In this document: in pieces, positions 46,515-55,152 of the stretch
Numbering within the stretch: the first letter of the stretch is position 1
Layout: each line of letters opens with the position of its first letter
From: Chloracidobacterium sp.
GTDB lineage: Bacteria; Acidobacteriota; Blastocatellia; Chloracidobacteriales; Chloracidobacteriaceae
Direction: 5' to 3'
NCBI GenBank assembly: GCA_025057975.1
Contig: JANWUV010000002.1
Coordinates: 124,001-188,000, forward strand
Length of the DNA: 64,000 bases
Position numbers and translations under genes: made by a program
The notes under the pieces: model-generated
Told to the model about the DNA's origin: nothing
The model's input: the letters and a program-made list of their open reading frames with translations, nothing else
Databases searched by the model: none

Positions 46515-48285
46515 TGTCGTTCCGATGCGCCGTCGCCCCCAGCAGGGACGGGCGTTGACGGCGGCGTTGGTGGCGTTGCTGACGGGTGTGTGTCTAGTTG
46601 GTCTCTGGGCGACCTACGCCTTGCGCCATGCCTATGAGCGTGAAGCCGAAGGACGTGCGCAGGCGGAAGCACTCTTGGCGGCGCGGCGACTGGCCGCCGT
46701 CATCGGCGCTGTGAGTGAACTTTCGGCGGCGCATCTGCCACCGCCGCACACCCCACCCAACTTGAGTATGGCGGCGGCGCTCTATGATCTGACTGGCAAG
46801 CGCGCTGCCGCGACCTACGGCGGGTCGGCGGCGCATGAGTTGCCATTGCCGGAACGCCTCCCCATTGAACCAACTGGAATAGACGGCGAGCGAGTCAGCC
46901 GCTTATCCGGGGGAGAGTGGTTGGTGACCGTACCGTTGTACACGGCCGCTAGGTCGCCGGTTGGAACGCTGGGCGTGGTGGTGCGCCATCGCACCGTTCG
47001 GCTCTCCGCCATCGTCATCCGCTTGGCGTATGAACTCCCGTTGTGGCTGGCTGTCGCCGCCGCCGGATTCTGGCTAGTTCGCCATCTTGTTGCACCGTCC
47101 CGAACGCTTGCCGGCTCGTCCGACAGCCGTGCGCCAACGTCAGCGGCTTCGGTTGAAGTTGTCATGGCTGGCTATCAGGCTGTTATTGACCGCCTACAGT
47201 CGGCCGGGCGGGAACTAGAACGCCTGCGCAGCGACGCCGAAACGCGTGCCGTTGCCCAGGCGCAGTTCAGCGACCGGCTTGTGGCCAGCATTCCTGACGC
47301 GCTCATTGTAGCGGCGGCAGACGGCACAGTTGTGTTGGCGAACTTGGCGGCGCAGCGGTTGTTTGGTCGGTCGTCAGGCGTTGACTACCGTGTGTTTTTT
47401 GCGGACGCGCCGGAACTAGCTGAGATGATCGGCGCCGCTCTGATGGACGGCAGCCTGCGGCGGAAAGCTGAAATGGAAGTGGTGCTTGCCGGCCACCGGC
47501 GAACGCTTGATGTGAGCGTGGCGCCGATTCCCGGAGCGGCAAGCGTCCTTTGCTTGGTCGCCAATATCACAGAGTTAGCGGCCTTGCGGGCAACGATGCG
47601 AGCCAAGGAAACCCTCGCCGGCGTCGGCGAACTGGCGGCAGGCGTGGCGCATGAGTTCAAAAACTCCTTGGCGACAATAGACGGCTACGCGCGCCTGCTG
47701 GCGCAGGACGCGCCGCAGTCACCGGCGGCGGCGGCGTTGCGGGGGGAAGTGCGCCGATTAACGCAGGTCGTGACGGATTTTCTGACATTTGCGCGGCCGA
47801 TGCGCGTCGCCTTCGCGTCCGTTAACCTGTCGGATATCGCAGCCGAAGTCGTCACCGCACTGTGCGAGACAGCCGAGCGACGCGGCGTGACATTGGAGGT
47901 TGCGCCGGACTTACCAATGGTCGCCGGGGATGCGGGCCTGCTCCGGCAGGCTTTGGAGAACCTTCTTCGCAACGCCATCGAAGCCATCCCGGACGACGCG
48001 CCGACAAAACGGGTGACACTCCGCGCGGAAACCGACCCGACTAAGACAACGCTCATCGTCGAGGATTCCGGCGGCGGTCTGCCGCCGGAGGTCGCCGCGA
48101 ATCTCTTCGTGCCCTTTTTCACGACGAAAAAGCATGGGCATGGGCTGGGACTGGCTATTGTTCGGAAAATCGTCCTCGGTCACAATGGGCGCATTGAGGC
48201 TAGCAACCTACCCCAAGGCGGCGCACAGTTTCGCATCTCGTTGCCTCTGCAAACACCTGCTGAAACGCGAGGTTTCGCACGATGA
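46486..48285 (+). CDS. Membrane sensor histidine kinase
   Basis: About 599 residues. A membrane helix lies near residues 23-43 and a second near 180-200, with a periplasmic region between. Then a PAS-like segment (about 265-370: ASIPDALIVAAADGTVVLANLAAQRLFGR), the phosphoaccepting H389 in AAGVAHEFKNSLATIDGYARLLA, and an ATPase domain with NLLRNAIEAIP, VEDSGGGLPPEVAANLF and GHGLGLAIVRKI. The start is ATG 46486, overlapping the receptor kinase gene by 29 bases; ATG 46525, just after that gene's TGA, is an equal alternative. Coupling to a Ser/Thr kinase gene suggests a shared pathway. Its stop overlaps the next gene. Confidence 0.88.
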   Translation: MNAYRRPKPDVVPMRRRPQQGRALTAALVALLTGVCLVGLWATYALRHAYEREAEGRAQAEALLAARRLAAVIGAVSELSAAHLPPPHTPPNLSMAAALYDLTGKRAAATYGGSAAHELPLPERLPIEPTGIDGERVSRLSGGEWLVTVPLYTAARSPVGTLGVVVRHRTVRLSAIVIRLAYELPLWLAVAAAGFWLVRHLVAPSRTLAGSSDSRAPTSAASVEVVMAGYQAVIDRLQSAGRELERLRSDAETRAVAQAQFSDRLVASIPDALIVAAADGTVVLANLAAQRLFGRSSGVDYRVFFADAPELAEMIGAALMDGSLRRKAEMEVVLAGHRRTLDVSVAPIPGAASVLCLVANITELAALRATMRAKETLAGVGELAAGVAHEFKNSLATIDGYARLLAQDAPQSPAAAALRGEVRRLTQVVTDFLTFARPMRVAFASVNLSDIAAEVVTALCETAERRGVTLEVAPDLPMVAGDAGLLRQALENLLRNAIEAIPDDAPTKRVTLRAETDPTKTTLIVEDSGGGLPPEVAANLFVPFFTTKKHGHGLGLAIVRKIVLGHNGRIEASNLPQGGAQFRISLPLQTPAETRGFAR

Positions 48286-48815
48286 GCCTGATGATCAGTA
48301 TGCTGCTGGTTGGCAGCCTGGTCGGCGAGCCGATTGCTGCGGCTAGCGACCCGTGGTTGGCGGCGCAGGCGTCGTCTCAAAGCAAGAAGCAACCACGACG
48401 GCCCCCGCGTCGCTCGGCGCCGCCCACCGAGCCGACGCCCCTGCCCGACGACTTGCCACTTGGCGCACAAGAGCTTCTGGTAACCATCAAAGCTGGTGGA
48501 ATGAACCCATTGGTTGGCGCTTCCCCCTCCGCTGCGGCGGCGCGTGAAGCAGTAGCGACGCCGAGTGAGAACAGCGAAAGCACCGAGGCCCCTCTCTCAC
48601 CAGAGGAAGTGTGGCGACGTGCAGTGGAAGAGGCGCGTGAAGAACTGCGGGACGCCGAAGCGGAGAAACAGCGCCAAGACAACGCCGACAGCCCACCGCC
48701 ACCCGGACAAGATGCATCTCTCCGTGTTTTCAAGGCGCGGGAGAACCTCCGTCGTCTGCTCGAAGAAGGCAAGGCTAAGCAGTACCGCGAGCGACCAGTG
48801 GAAACGCAACCGTAG
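48282..48815 (+). CDS. Proline-rich, charged small protein, probably exported
   Basis: A 177-residue protein of unknown function. The first 22 residues are hydrophobic and end in IAAAS, a possible signal peptide. A Pro/Arg-rich stretch follows (residues 33-60), then a charged helical region (about 105-170) with EEARE, DAEAEKQRQ and FKAREN that may form a coiled coil. The start overlaps the histidine kinase stop (ATGA), so the two are coupled. No known domain is recognised. The start could also lie at ATG 48291. Confidence 0.6.
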   Translation: MSLMISMLLVGSLVGEPIAAASDPWLAAQASSQSKKQPRRPPRRSAPPTEPTPLPDDLPLGAQELLVTIKAGGMNPLVGASPSAAAAREAVATPSENSESTEAPLSPEEVWRRAVEEAREELRDAEAEKQRQDNADSPPPPGQDASLRVFKARENLRRLLEEGKAKQYRERPVETQP

Positions 48816-48908
48816 CGCACCTTCCAATCAGGTTTTGGTATAAGCCGCCGCTGGCCATACCCTGTTTGTTGTGACGCACCACCTCACTCACTGTGGCCGG
48901 TAACGTCT

Positions 48909-49361
48909 CTAAGCGTGCGCTAGGTGTGCGGTGTCGGTACGCGGCGGCGTGTCCGAGGCGTGGCGACCCAACTTACGCCGGATCAGGTCGTGCAGACGGT
49001 CGAAATCAATCGGCTTAGTCAGGTAATCCGACTCTCCAAGCGGCAGGCCTTCTTCGCGGACGTACTCAATGTTGGATTGCGCCGAGATAATGATCATCGG
49101 CACATCCCGCAGCTCGCGGTAATGATCCTTTTCGCCAATCAACGTCATCACCGCCGGCCCGCTGATCTGCGGCATCATAATGTCAATGATGACCAAATCG
49201 GGCTTAGACCGCTTGAGGGCGCGGAGGCCAGCCAGACCGTCTACCGCCGTTTCAACCTCATACCCTTCGGCGGTGAGTTCGTCCCGTAACAGGTCAAGTA
49301 CGTCTTGATTGTCATCAATAACCAGAATTCGCGGTTTTTTTTCAGATGATAAACGTCCCAT
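48909..49361 (-). CDS. Single-domain response regulator
   Basis: A 150-residue receiver domain: PRILVIDDNQDVLDLL with the acidic pair, the acceptor aspartate in LVIIDIMMPQISGP, the conserved Ser in MIIISAQSN and the lysine in SDYLTKPIDFD. There is no output domain; the last 15 residues are a polar tail. It is the last gene of the set hybrid kinase, regulator, regulator on the minus strand. ATG 49361 is preferred over the longer frame from 49430. Confidence 0.88.
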   Translation of the reverse strand: MGRLSSEKKPRILVIDDNQDVLDLLRDELTAEGYEVETAVDGLAGLRALKRSKPDLVIIDIMMPQISGPAVMTLIGEKDHYRELRDVPMIIISAQSNIEYVREEGLPLGESDYLTKPIDFDRLHDLIRRKLGRHASDTPPRTDTAHLAHA

Positions 49362-49489
49362 GCAGCTTGCCGACGGGGACGAGAAGTGTTGCAATGCGCC
49401 GGCCACGCCGGCCACAACAGGTGGCGTCAAAACTTTCTACGATTTGGCGCTGTTTGTCCACTGTCCAGCACGCTGTCAGCTGTACCGGG

Positions 49490-49891
49490 TTAGGCGTCCG
49501 ACGGACTGGAGGGTGCTGGTCGTTGCGCCTGCTCTAGAAGTTGGCGAATCACCTGCAACACGTCTTCCGGGTTCGCTGGCTTCGCCAAGTACTGGTCGCA
49601 GCCGGCCGCTCGAAAACGCGCCTCATCCCCGGTCATCGCATGGGCGGTCAGCGCCAGGACAGGTACGGTCGCCAAAGCTGGCTGCGCCTTGATGCGGCGA
49701 GTCGCCTCAAGCCCGTCAACCGTTGGAAGGGAGATGTCCATGACGATGACATCCGGCCGAAAAGCCGCCGCCGCTTCAACCGCGCTGAGGCCGTCACCGA
49801 CTGCGTACACCTCGAAGCCTTCCGCCTCCAACTCAAACGTGAGAATCTCACGGCTGTCGGCGTTGTCCTCAACGACCAGCACGCGCGTCAT
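49490..49891 (-). CDS. Single-domain response regulator
   Basis: A 133-residue receiver: TRVLVVEDNADSREIL, acceptor aspartate in VIVMDISLPTVDGLEATRRIK, threonine in VLALTAHAM, and KPANPEDVLQV at the end. This pattern is close to DivK/CheY-like and hybrid-kinase receivers. Its ATG overlaps the hybrid kinase stop by four bases, so it is probably that kinase's partner. The second regulator follows after about 128 bases. Confidence 0.9.
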   Translation of the reverse strand: MTRVLVVEDNADSREILTFELEAEGFEVYAVGDGLSAVEAAAAFRPDVIVMDISLPTVDGLEATRRIKAQPALATVPVLALTAHAMTGDEARFRAAGCDQYLAKPANPEDVLQVIRQLLEQAQRPAPSSPSDA

Positions 49892-52053
49892 GACGACAAC
49901 GTTCCCACCGCGCCGGCGGCTTCGATCTGACGGCCGGACGTTTCCTGCTCGATTTTTTGCAGGTTGTTGAGCAGCCATGTGCGGTCAAGCGGCTTGGGGT
50001 GGTAGCCGATGACCATGGGGAACTCAAAAGCCGTTTGCGCCATCCGGCGGTCGGCTTGACTGACGACAATCACCGGAATCCCGCTCAAGGTTGGGTCCTC
50101 CGCCAACCGCTCCAAATACGTCAAACCGCTAACGCCGGGGAGAATCAAGTCAAGAACAACCACGCGCGGCCGCAACACCGTCGTTAACTCCAATCCTTCG
50201 GTCACATTGTGGGCGCTGATGACCGTGTAGCTGGTCAGGTCCAGCATCGTTTTCAACTGCTGCGCCAAATCCGGCTCATCATCAATACACAGAATGATGC
50301 GGTTGTCCGGGGACGGGCGCGGCAACAAAATGGGCTTTTCACTGGCCTCCATCCGTTCGTGCTCCCGCAGACGCACCGGCAAACGCACGCGAAACACCGA
50401 CCCCTTGCCGACCTCGCTTTCCACTTCGATGACGCCATCCAGCAGGAGAATGTTTTTCCGCGCAATTGCCAGTCCCAACCCTGTGCCACCGTACTTACGG
50501 GTGGCCGAGCCGTCCACCTGCCGGAATTCTTCAAAAATATGCGGCAGGTCTTTTTCGGCGATGCCGATGCCGGTGTCCCGCACTTCGATGGTGAACGTCT
50601 CGGCGCTCGGCTCAAACTGAAGCGCCACAGTGACGCCGCCCTGCTCGGTAAACTTAAGCGCATTGGACACTAGATTCGTCACTGCCTGCCGCAGCCGCGC
50701 CGGGTCGGTTGCCACAGGCGGCGTCTCTGACGGCGCTTCAAGGTTGAGCGTCAACCCTTTTGCGCGCGCCAGCGCGTCCAGCGGCGCGATAATCTCCGAC
50801 AGGAAACGCACCGGATCAATTTCGCTTACTTTGACCTCCATTTTGCCGGCTGCGATCTTCGAAAAATCAAGGAAGTTGTTGATGAGTTCGAGCAAGTTCG
50901 TCGAGTTCTCAGCGATGCGCGTCAGCGCGCGGGTCTGCGCTTCGGTCAGCGCGCCGTAGCGCCCACGTTGGAGCAACGACGTGTAGCCGATGATGGCGTT
51001 GAGCGGCGTCCGGAGTTCGTGTGACATGTTCGCCACAAACTCCGACTTGAGCCGATTGCTCTCCATCACCGCCAGATTGGCGCGGCGTAGGTCTTCGTTG
51101 ATTTTGCGCAGCTGACGCTGGTTCTCATAAAGCTCGGAGTTCGCCAGCAAAAGCTCCTGATTGGCGTTCATCAAATCCATTGAACGCTCTTCGACCTTCT
51201 CTTCGAGGGTCTGCGCAAACGACTCCAACTCAGCGACGTAGTGTTGAAGCGTTTCGCGCATTTGGACGAAAGCGCGCGCCAGAGCGCCGATTTCATCCTT
51301 GGCCTCGGTGCAGATAGGGTAGGTGTAGTCGCGCCGCGCCATGGCGCGCACCGCTTCCAACAACCGCCCCAGCGGTTGCGTGACGAAGTACCGCAGGATG
51401 AGCGAGAAAAACGCCACGATAAATAGCCCCGTCAGGGTGACTTCCAAAAACAACAGCTTGAAGTGCTCAATGATGAGGAAGTTCATCCGATCAGCGCGGG
51501 CGCTCACCGCGACGATCCCTGTCGCCGGCCCTGCCGGCGTCGTGCGGAACGGCGCATAGGCCGAAATCCACGTCCCCCGCTCGTCCACATACAAGTCTGT
51601 CGCCAGCGCTTCCTGCCGCTCGACCGCCTGCCGGGCCTCAGGACGCAAAAGATGAACCGGTGGCCTGTCCATCAGCGTCTCAACTGGGACGAACTGACCA
51701 TCCCGCCAGTAAAACAGGCCAATTGGCTGATCCAGTTCGTTGACGCGCTGGACAGCGCGCAGCTGCGCCGTCAGGGTCGCTAGCGCCTGCAAGTCGGTCG
51801 TCGGTTGCGGCAGCAGCTTGGTAACATCCAGCAATGTAGCGGTTGTGGCGGCGATGTGCTGCAGCTGGCGGCTTTGCTCGGCGATCTTGTCGCGGCGCAG
51901 GTTGCGATAAAACAGGTAGTCCACGCCGAAAATGAGCGGCGCAGCGCACACCAACGTGGCTAGGAGAATCTTGTAGTGCAGGCGTCCGTGAAACAACGGC
52001 TCGTCGTTTGTCGGCGCAGCCTTTTCGCCCATGGCTTCACTCTGAACAACCAT
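49888..52053 (-). CDS. Hybrid sensor histidine kinase/response regulator
   Basis: A 721-residue hybrid kinase. Membrane helix near residues 27-48, a periplasmic sensor of about 145 residues, a second helix near 205-225, HAMP (TQPLGRLLEAVRAMARRDYTYP), a long coiled coil (about 275-335), the phosphoaccepting H345 in FVANMSHELRTPLNAIIGYTSLL, ATPase motifs NLVSNALKFTE, VRDTGIGIAEKDLPHIFEEF and GTGLGLAIARKN, and a receiver at about 580-700 (ILCIDDEPDLAQQ, VLDLILPGVSG, KPLD). The ATG overlaps the serS stop (ATGA), an odd pairing. The two single-domain regulators downstream are likely partners. Confidence 0.92.
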   Translation of the reverse strand: MVVQSEAMGEKAAPTNDEPLFHGRLHYKILLATLVCAAPLIFGVDYLFYRNLRRDKIAEQSRQLQHIAATTATLLDVTKLLPQPTTDLQALATLTAQLRAVQRVNELDQPIGLFYWRDGQFVPVETLMDRPPVHLLRPEARQAVERQEALATDLYVDERGTWISAYAPFRTTPAGPATGIVAVSARADRMNFLIIEHFKLLFLEVTLTGLFIVAFFSLILRYFVTQPLGRLLEAVRAMARRDYTYPICTEAKDEIGALARAFVQMRETLQHYVAELESFAQTLEEKVEERSMDLMNANQELLLANSELYENQRQLRKINEDLRRANLAVMESNRLKSEFVANMSHELRTPLNAIIGYTSLLQRGRYGALTEAQTRALTRIAENSTNLLELINNFLDFSKIAAGKMEVKVSEIDPVRFLSEIIAPLDALARAKGLTLNLEAPSETPPVATDPARLRQAVTNLVSNALKFTEQGGVTVALQFEPSAETFTIEVRDTGIGIAEKDLPHIFEEFRQVDGSATRKYGGTGLGLAIARKNILLLDGVIEVESEVGKGSVFRVRLPVRLREHERMEASEKPILLPRPSPDNRIILCIDDEPDLAQQLKTMLDLTSYTVISAHNVTEGLELTTVLRPRVVVLDLILPGVSGLTYLERLAEDPTLSGIPVIVVSQADRRMAQTAFEFPMVIGYHPKPLDRTWLLNNLQKIEQETSGRQIEAAGAVGTLSS

Positions 52054-53330
52054 CAGCCCAATCGCGTCAGTCCGCCCAGATAGGGACGCAGCGCCGGTGG
52101 GATGACGACCGAACCATCCGCCTGCTGGTGGTTCTCAAGTAGGGCCAGCCACGTCCGCCCGACCGCCAAACCCGACCCGTTAAGCGTGTGCACAAACTCC
52201 GGTTTCGCGCCGGCTTCGCGGCGGAAGCGGATGTCGGCCCGCCGCGCCTGAAAGGCCTCAAAGTTGCTGCATGAGGAAATCTCCCGATAGGCTTGCTGAC
52301 TGGGCAGCCAAACTTCTAAATCGTACGTCTTGGCTGAGGCAAAGCCCATATCGCCGGTCGCTAAAACAACCTTGCGGTAGGGCAGCTCTAGCCGCTGGAG
52401 CACGACTTCTGCGTTAGCCGTCAGACGTTCCAACTCAGCGTAGCTTTCCTCCGGTTTCACAAAAGCCACCAACTCCACCTTGTCAAACTGGTGCTGGCGG
52501 ATCAGCCCGCGCGTGTCGCGCCCATAGCTGCCCGCCTCGCTCCGAAAGCAGGGCGTATAAGCGACATAGCGGATGGGCAACTGCGCCCCATCCAGAATTT
52601 CACCGCGATGCAGGTTCGTTACCGGTACTTCCGCTGTCGGAATCAGGTACAAACCGCGCTCGTCGGTCAACTTGAACAGATCTTGCTCGAACTTGGGGAG
52701 TTGTCCCGTCCCAAACAGCGCGTCGCCGTTGACAATGAAGGGCGGTAGCACTTCGGTGTAGCCGTGCTCGGTCAAGTGCAGATCGAGCATGAAGTTGATG
52801 AGCGCCCGCTCCAGCTTGGCACCCAAGCCCTTGAGGACGGCGAAGCGCGCGCCGGAGATTTTGGCGGCGCGTTCTAGATCGAGGATGCCGAGCGCTATTC
52901 CCAGTTCGACGTGATCTTTCGGCTCAAAGTCGAAGCGGCGCGGCTCACCCCACCGTGCAACTTCCTGGTTGGCGGATTCATCGCCGACTGGGACGGAGCG
53001 ATGAGGAACATTGGGTATGATGCGTACTAGCTCCTGCAACTGCGCCTCAACGCTTTCCCGCTCGGCTTCAAGGGCTTCAATGGCGGCTTTGAGCTCCCGC
53101 ATTTCCGCCCGTTTCGCCTCGGCTTCGTCCCGTTGACCAGCCTTGAGCAGCGCGCCGATTTGCGGGCTAATCCGATTGAGCGTGGCTTTGCGCTGTTCGA
53201 CCTCCCCGATCAGCCGCCGACGTGCGGCGTCAAGCTTAATGAAGTTGTCCAAGGTCAGGTCGGAGCGGCGGTTGACGAGGGACTGACAAACAAGGTCAAA
53301 GTTTTGGCGGATGAAGTCGAGTCCAAGCAT
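52053..53330 (-). CDS. serS: Serine-tRNA ligase
   Basis: A 425-residue class II synthetase. An N-terminal coiled-coil arm (about 30-105: [18 protein letters not shown] through EALEAERES) binds the tRNA variable arm. The catalytic domain has motif 2 in [28 protein letters not shown] and motif 3 with [18 protein letters not shown]. It charges tRNA(Ser) (and tRNA(Sec)). The stop overlaps the start of the hybrid histidine kinase. It lies 64 bases after the mutase gene on the same strand. Confidence 0.96.
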   Translation of the reverse strand: MLGLDFIRQNFDLVCQSLVNRRSDLTLDNFIKLDAARRRLIGEVEQRKATLNRISPQIGALLKAGQRDEAEAKRAEMRELKAAIEALEAERESVEAQLQELVRIIPNVPHRSVPVGDESANQEVARWGEPRRFDFEPKDHVELGIALGILDLERAAKISGARFAVLKGLGAKLERALINFMLDLHLTEHGYTEVLPPFIVNGDALFGTGQLPKFEQDLFKLTDERGLYLIPTAEVPVTNLHRGEILDGAQLPIRYVAYTPCFRSEAGSYGRDTRGLIRQHQFDKVELVAFVKPEESYAELERLTANAEVVLQRLELPYRKVVLATGDMGFASAKTYDLEVWLPSQQAYREISSCSNFEAFQARRADIRFRREAGAKPEFVHTLNGSGLAVGRTWLALLENHQQADGSVVIPPALRPYLGGLTRLG

Positions 53331-53394
53331 AGGCTACAGGCGTTTTAGTACCGCCCTGAACGAGAAGCCGGCGGGAAAGGGTTGTGAAGCCGTC

Positions 53395-54981
53395 CTAAAT
53401 CACGATGGTTTCCTGATACTCGCCAAACACACCCCGCAGCCGGTCGGAAATCTCGCCGACTGTCGCATAGTTCTCCACGGCGTTGAGGATGTACGGCATG
53501 AGGTTTTCTGTGCCGCGCGCCGCGGCCTCCAGCGCATCGAGCGCCGCCGTCCACGCGGCTGCGTCCCGCCGCGCCCGCAATGCGCGTACCCGCTCAATCT
53601 GCGCCCGTTCGGCTTCGGGGTCAATCCGCTGGATTGGAATCGGTTGCTCTTCCTCCACTTGAAAGCGATTGACGCCGACGACAACGACTTCGTTGTGTTC
53701 CACAGCGCGCTGGTATTCGTAAGCCGCCTGTTGGATTTCACGCTGTGGAAAGCCCTGCTCAATTGCCGCCAGCATCCCACCCATCGCGTCAATCTTTTCG
53801 ATGTAGGCAGCCGCGCGGCGTTCCAGTTCATCAGTCAGAGCCTCGACAAAGTACGACCCGCCCAACGGATCGGCGACATCCGCAACGCCGGATTCATACG
53901 CCAGCACCTGCTGGGTGCGGAGCGCAATGCGCGCCGATTCCTCTGTCGGTAGACCCAAGGCTTCGTCTTTGCTGTTGGTGTGTAGGGATTGCGTGCCGCC
54001 CAGTACGGCGGCGAGCGCCTGAACGGTGGTGCGAATGACATTGACTTCGGGCTGCTGCGCCGTAAGCGTGCTGCCAGCCGTCTGCGTGTGGAAGCGCAAC
54101 ATCCAGGCCCGAGGGTTGGTAGCGCCGAAGCGTTCCCGCATGATCTTGGCCCACATGCGCCGAGCGGCGCGAAACTTGGCGACTTCCTCGAACAGGTTGT
54201 TGTGGGCGTTGAAAAAGAAAGACAAGCGCGGGCCGAACGTGTTGACATCGAGACCGGCGGCGATGGCCGCCTCGACGTAGGCAATGGCGTCGGCCAACGT
54301 GAAGGCAATTTCCTGAGCGGCCGTCGCGCCCGCTTCGCGGATGTGGTAACCGGAAATCGAAATGGTGTTCCAGTTGGGCACTTCGCGGGCGCAGTAGGCA
54401 AACAGGTCGGTGATGAGTCGCAGCGAGGGACGGGGCGGATAAATGTACGTGCCGCGCGCGATGTACTCCTTGAGAATGTCGTTCTGCACCGTCCCGTTGA
54501 GCTTGTTCGGCGGAACGCCCTGCCGTTTGCCGACGGCGATGTAAAGCGCCAGTAGAATCGGCGCCGTGGCGTTGATGGTCATCGAAGTCGAAACTTGGTC
54601 GAGCGGGATGCCGTCGAACAACGTCGCCATGTCTTCGATGGAATCAATGGCGACGCCGACTTTGCCGACCTCGCCCAACGCAAGCGGCGAATCTGAATCC
54701 AAGCCGATCTGGGTCGGCAAATCAAAGGCGACGCTCAGGCCGGTCGTCCCCTGAGACAGCAAGTAGCGGTAACGCGCGTTGGATTCGGCCGCCGTTGCAA
54801 AACCAGCGTACTGGCGCATCGTCCACAGTTTGGCGCGGTACATCGTAGCGTGAATGCCGCGTGTAAAAGGGTACCGGCCCGGTTCTTCGTCACCAGCGGC
54901 CGGGGCGTCGGCGGGTAGGTAGTAGGGCTTTAGCTCAATGCCGGACGAAGTAAAACGCTTGGCTTCGACTTTTGGAGACAT
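53395..54981 (-). CDS. Methylmalonyl-CoA mutase-type large subunit, no B12 domain
   Basis: A 528-residue catalytic TIM-barrel chain of an acyl-CoA mutase: [128 protein letters not shown] and [22 protein letters not shown]. The cobalamin-binding domain of about 130 residues is absent, so a separate small subunit must exist elsewhere. The tyrosine after RQ and the arginine in YIARGTY fit a methylmalonyl-CoA rather than isobutyryl-CoA pocket, though this is from memory of the family. It would interconvert succinyl-CoA and methylmalonyl-CoA. ATG 54981 is preferred. Confidence 0.9.
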   Translation of the reverse strand: MSPKVEAKRFTSSGIELKPYYLPADAPAAGDEEPGRYPFTRGIHATMYRAKLWTMRQYAGFATAAESNARYRYLLSQGTTGLSVAFDLPTQIGLDSDSPLALGEVGKVGVAIDSIEDMATLFDGIPLDQVSTSMTINATAPILLALYIAVGKRQGVPPNKLNGTVQNDILKEYIARGTYIYPPRPSLRLITDLFAYCAREVPNWNTISISGYHIREAGATAAQEIAFTLADAIAYVEAAIAAGLDVNTFGPRLSFFFNAHNNLFEEVAKFRAARRMWAKIMRERFGATNPRAWMLRFHTQTAGSTLTAQQPEVNVIRTTVQALAAVLGGTQSLHTNSKDEALGLPTEESARIALRTQQVLAYESGVADVADPLGGSYFVEALTDELERRAAAYIEKIDAMGGMLAAIEQGFPQREIQQAAYEYQRAVEHNEVVVVGVNRFQVEEEQPIPIQRIDPEAERAQIERVRALRARRDAAAWTAALDALEAAARGTENLMPYILNAVENYATVGEISDRLRGVFGEYQETIVI

Positions 54982-55152
54982 AACGCCGTGTGGGGAACGC
55001 GGAGTAACGAAGTTCAAGGGCGACACAGGAGCTTACGAGTGCGTGACACGATGATAGTGTGTCAAACGGGCGTTTGCTACATTGCCGGCCCGCAAAGCGA
55101 CATCCTTTCCGCCTGAAGCGGTGGCTCTAGGCTGATTCGCTGAGGCTTGCGT

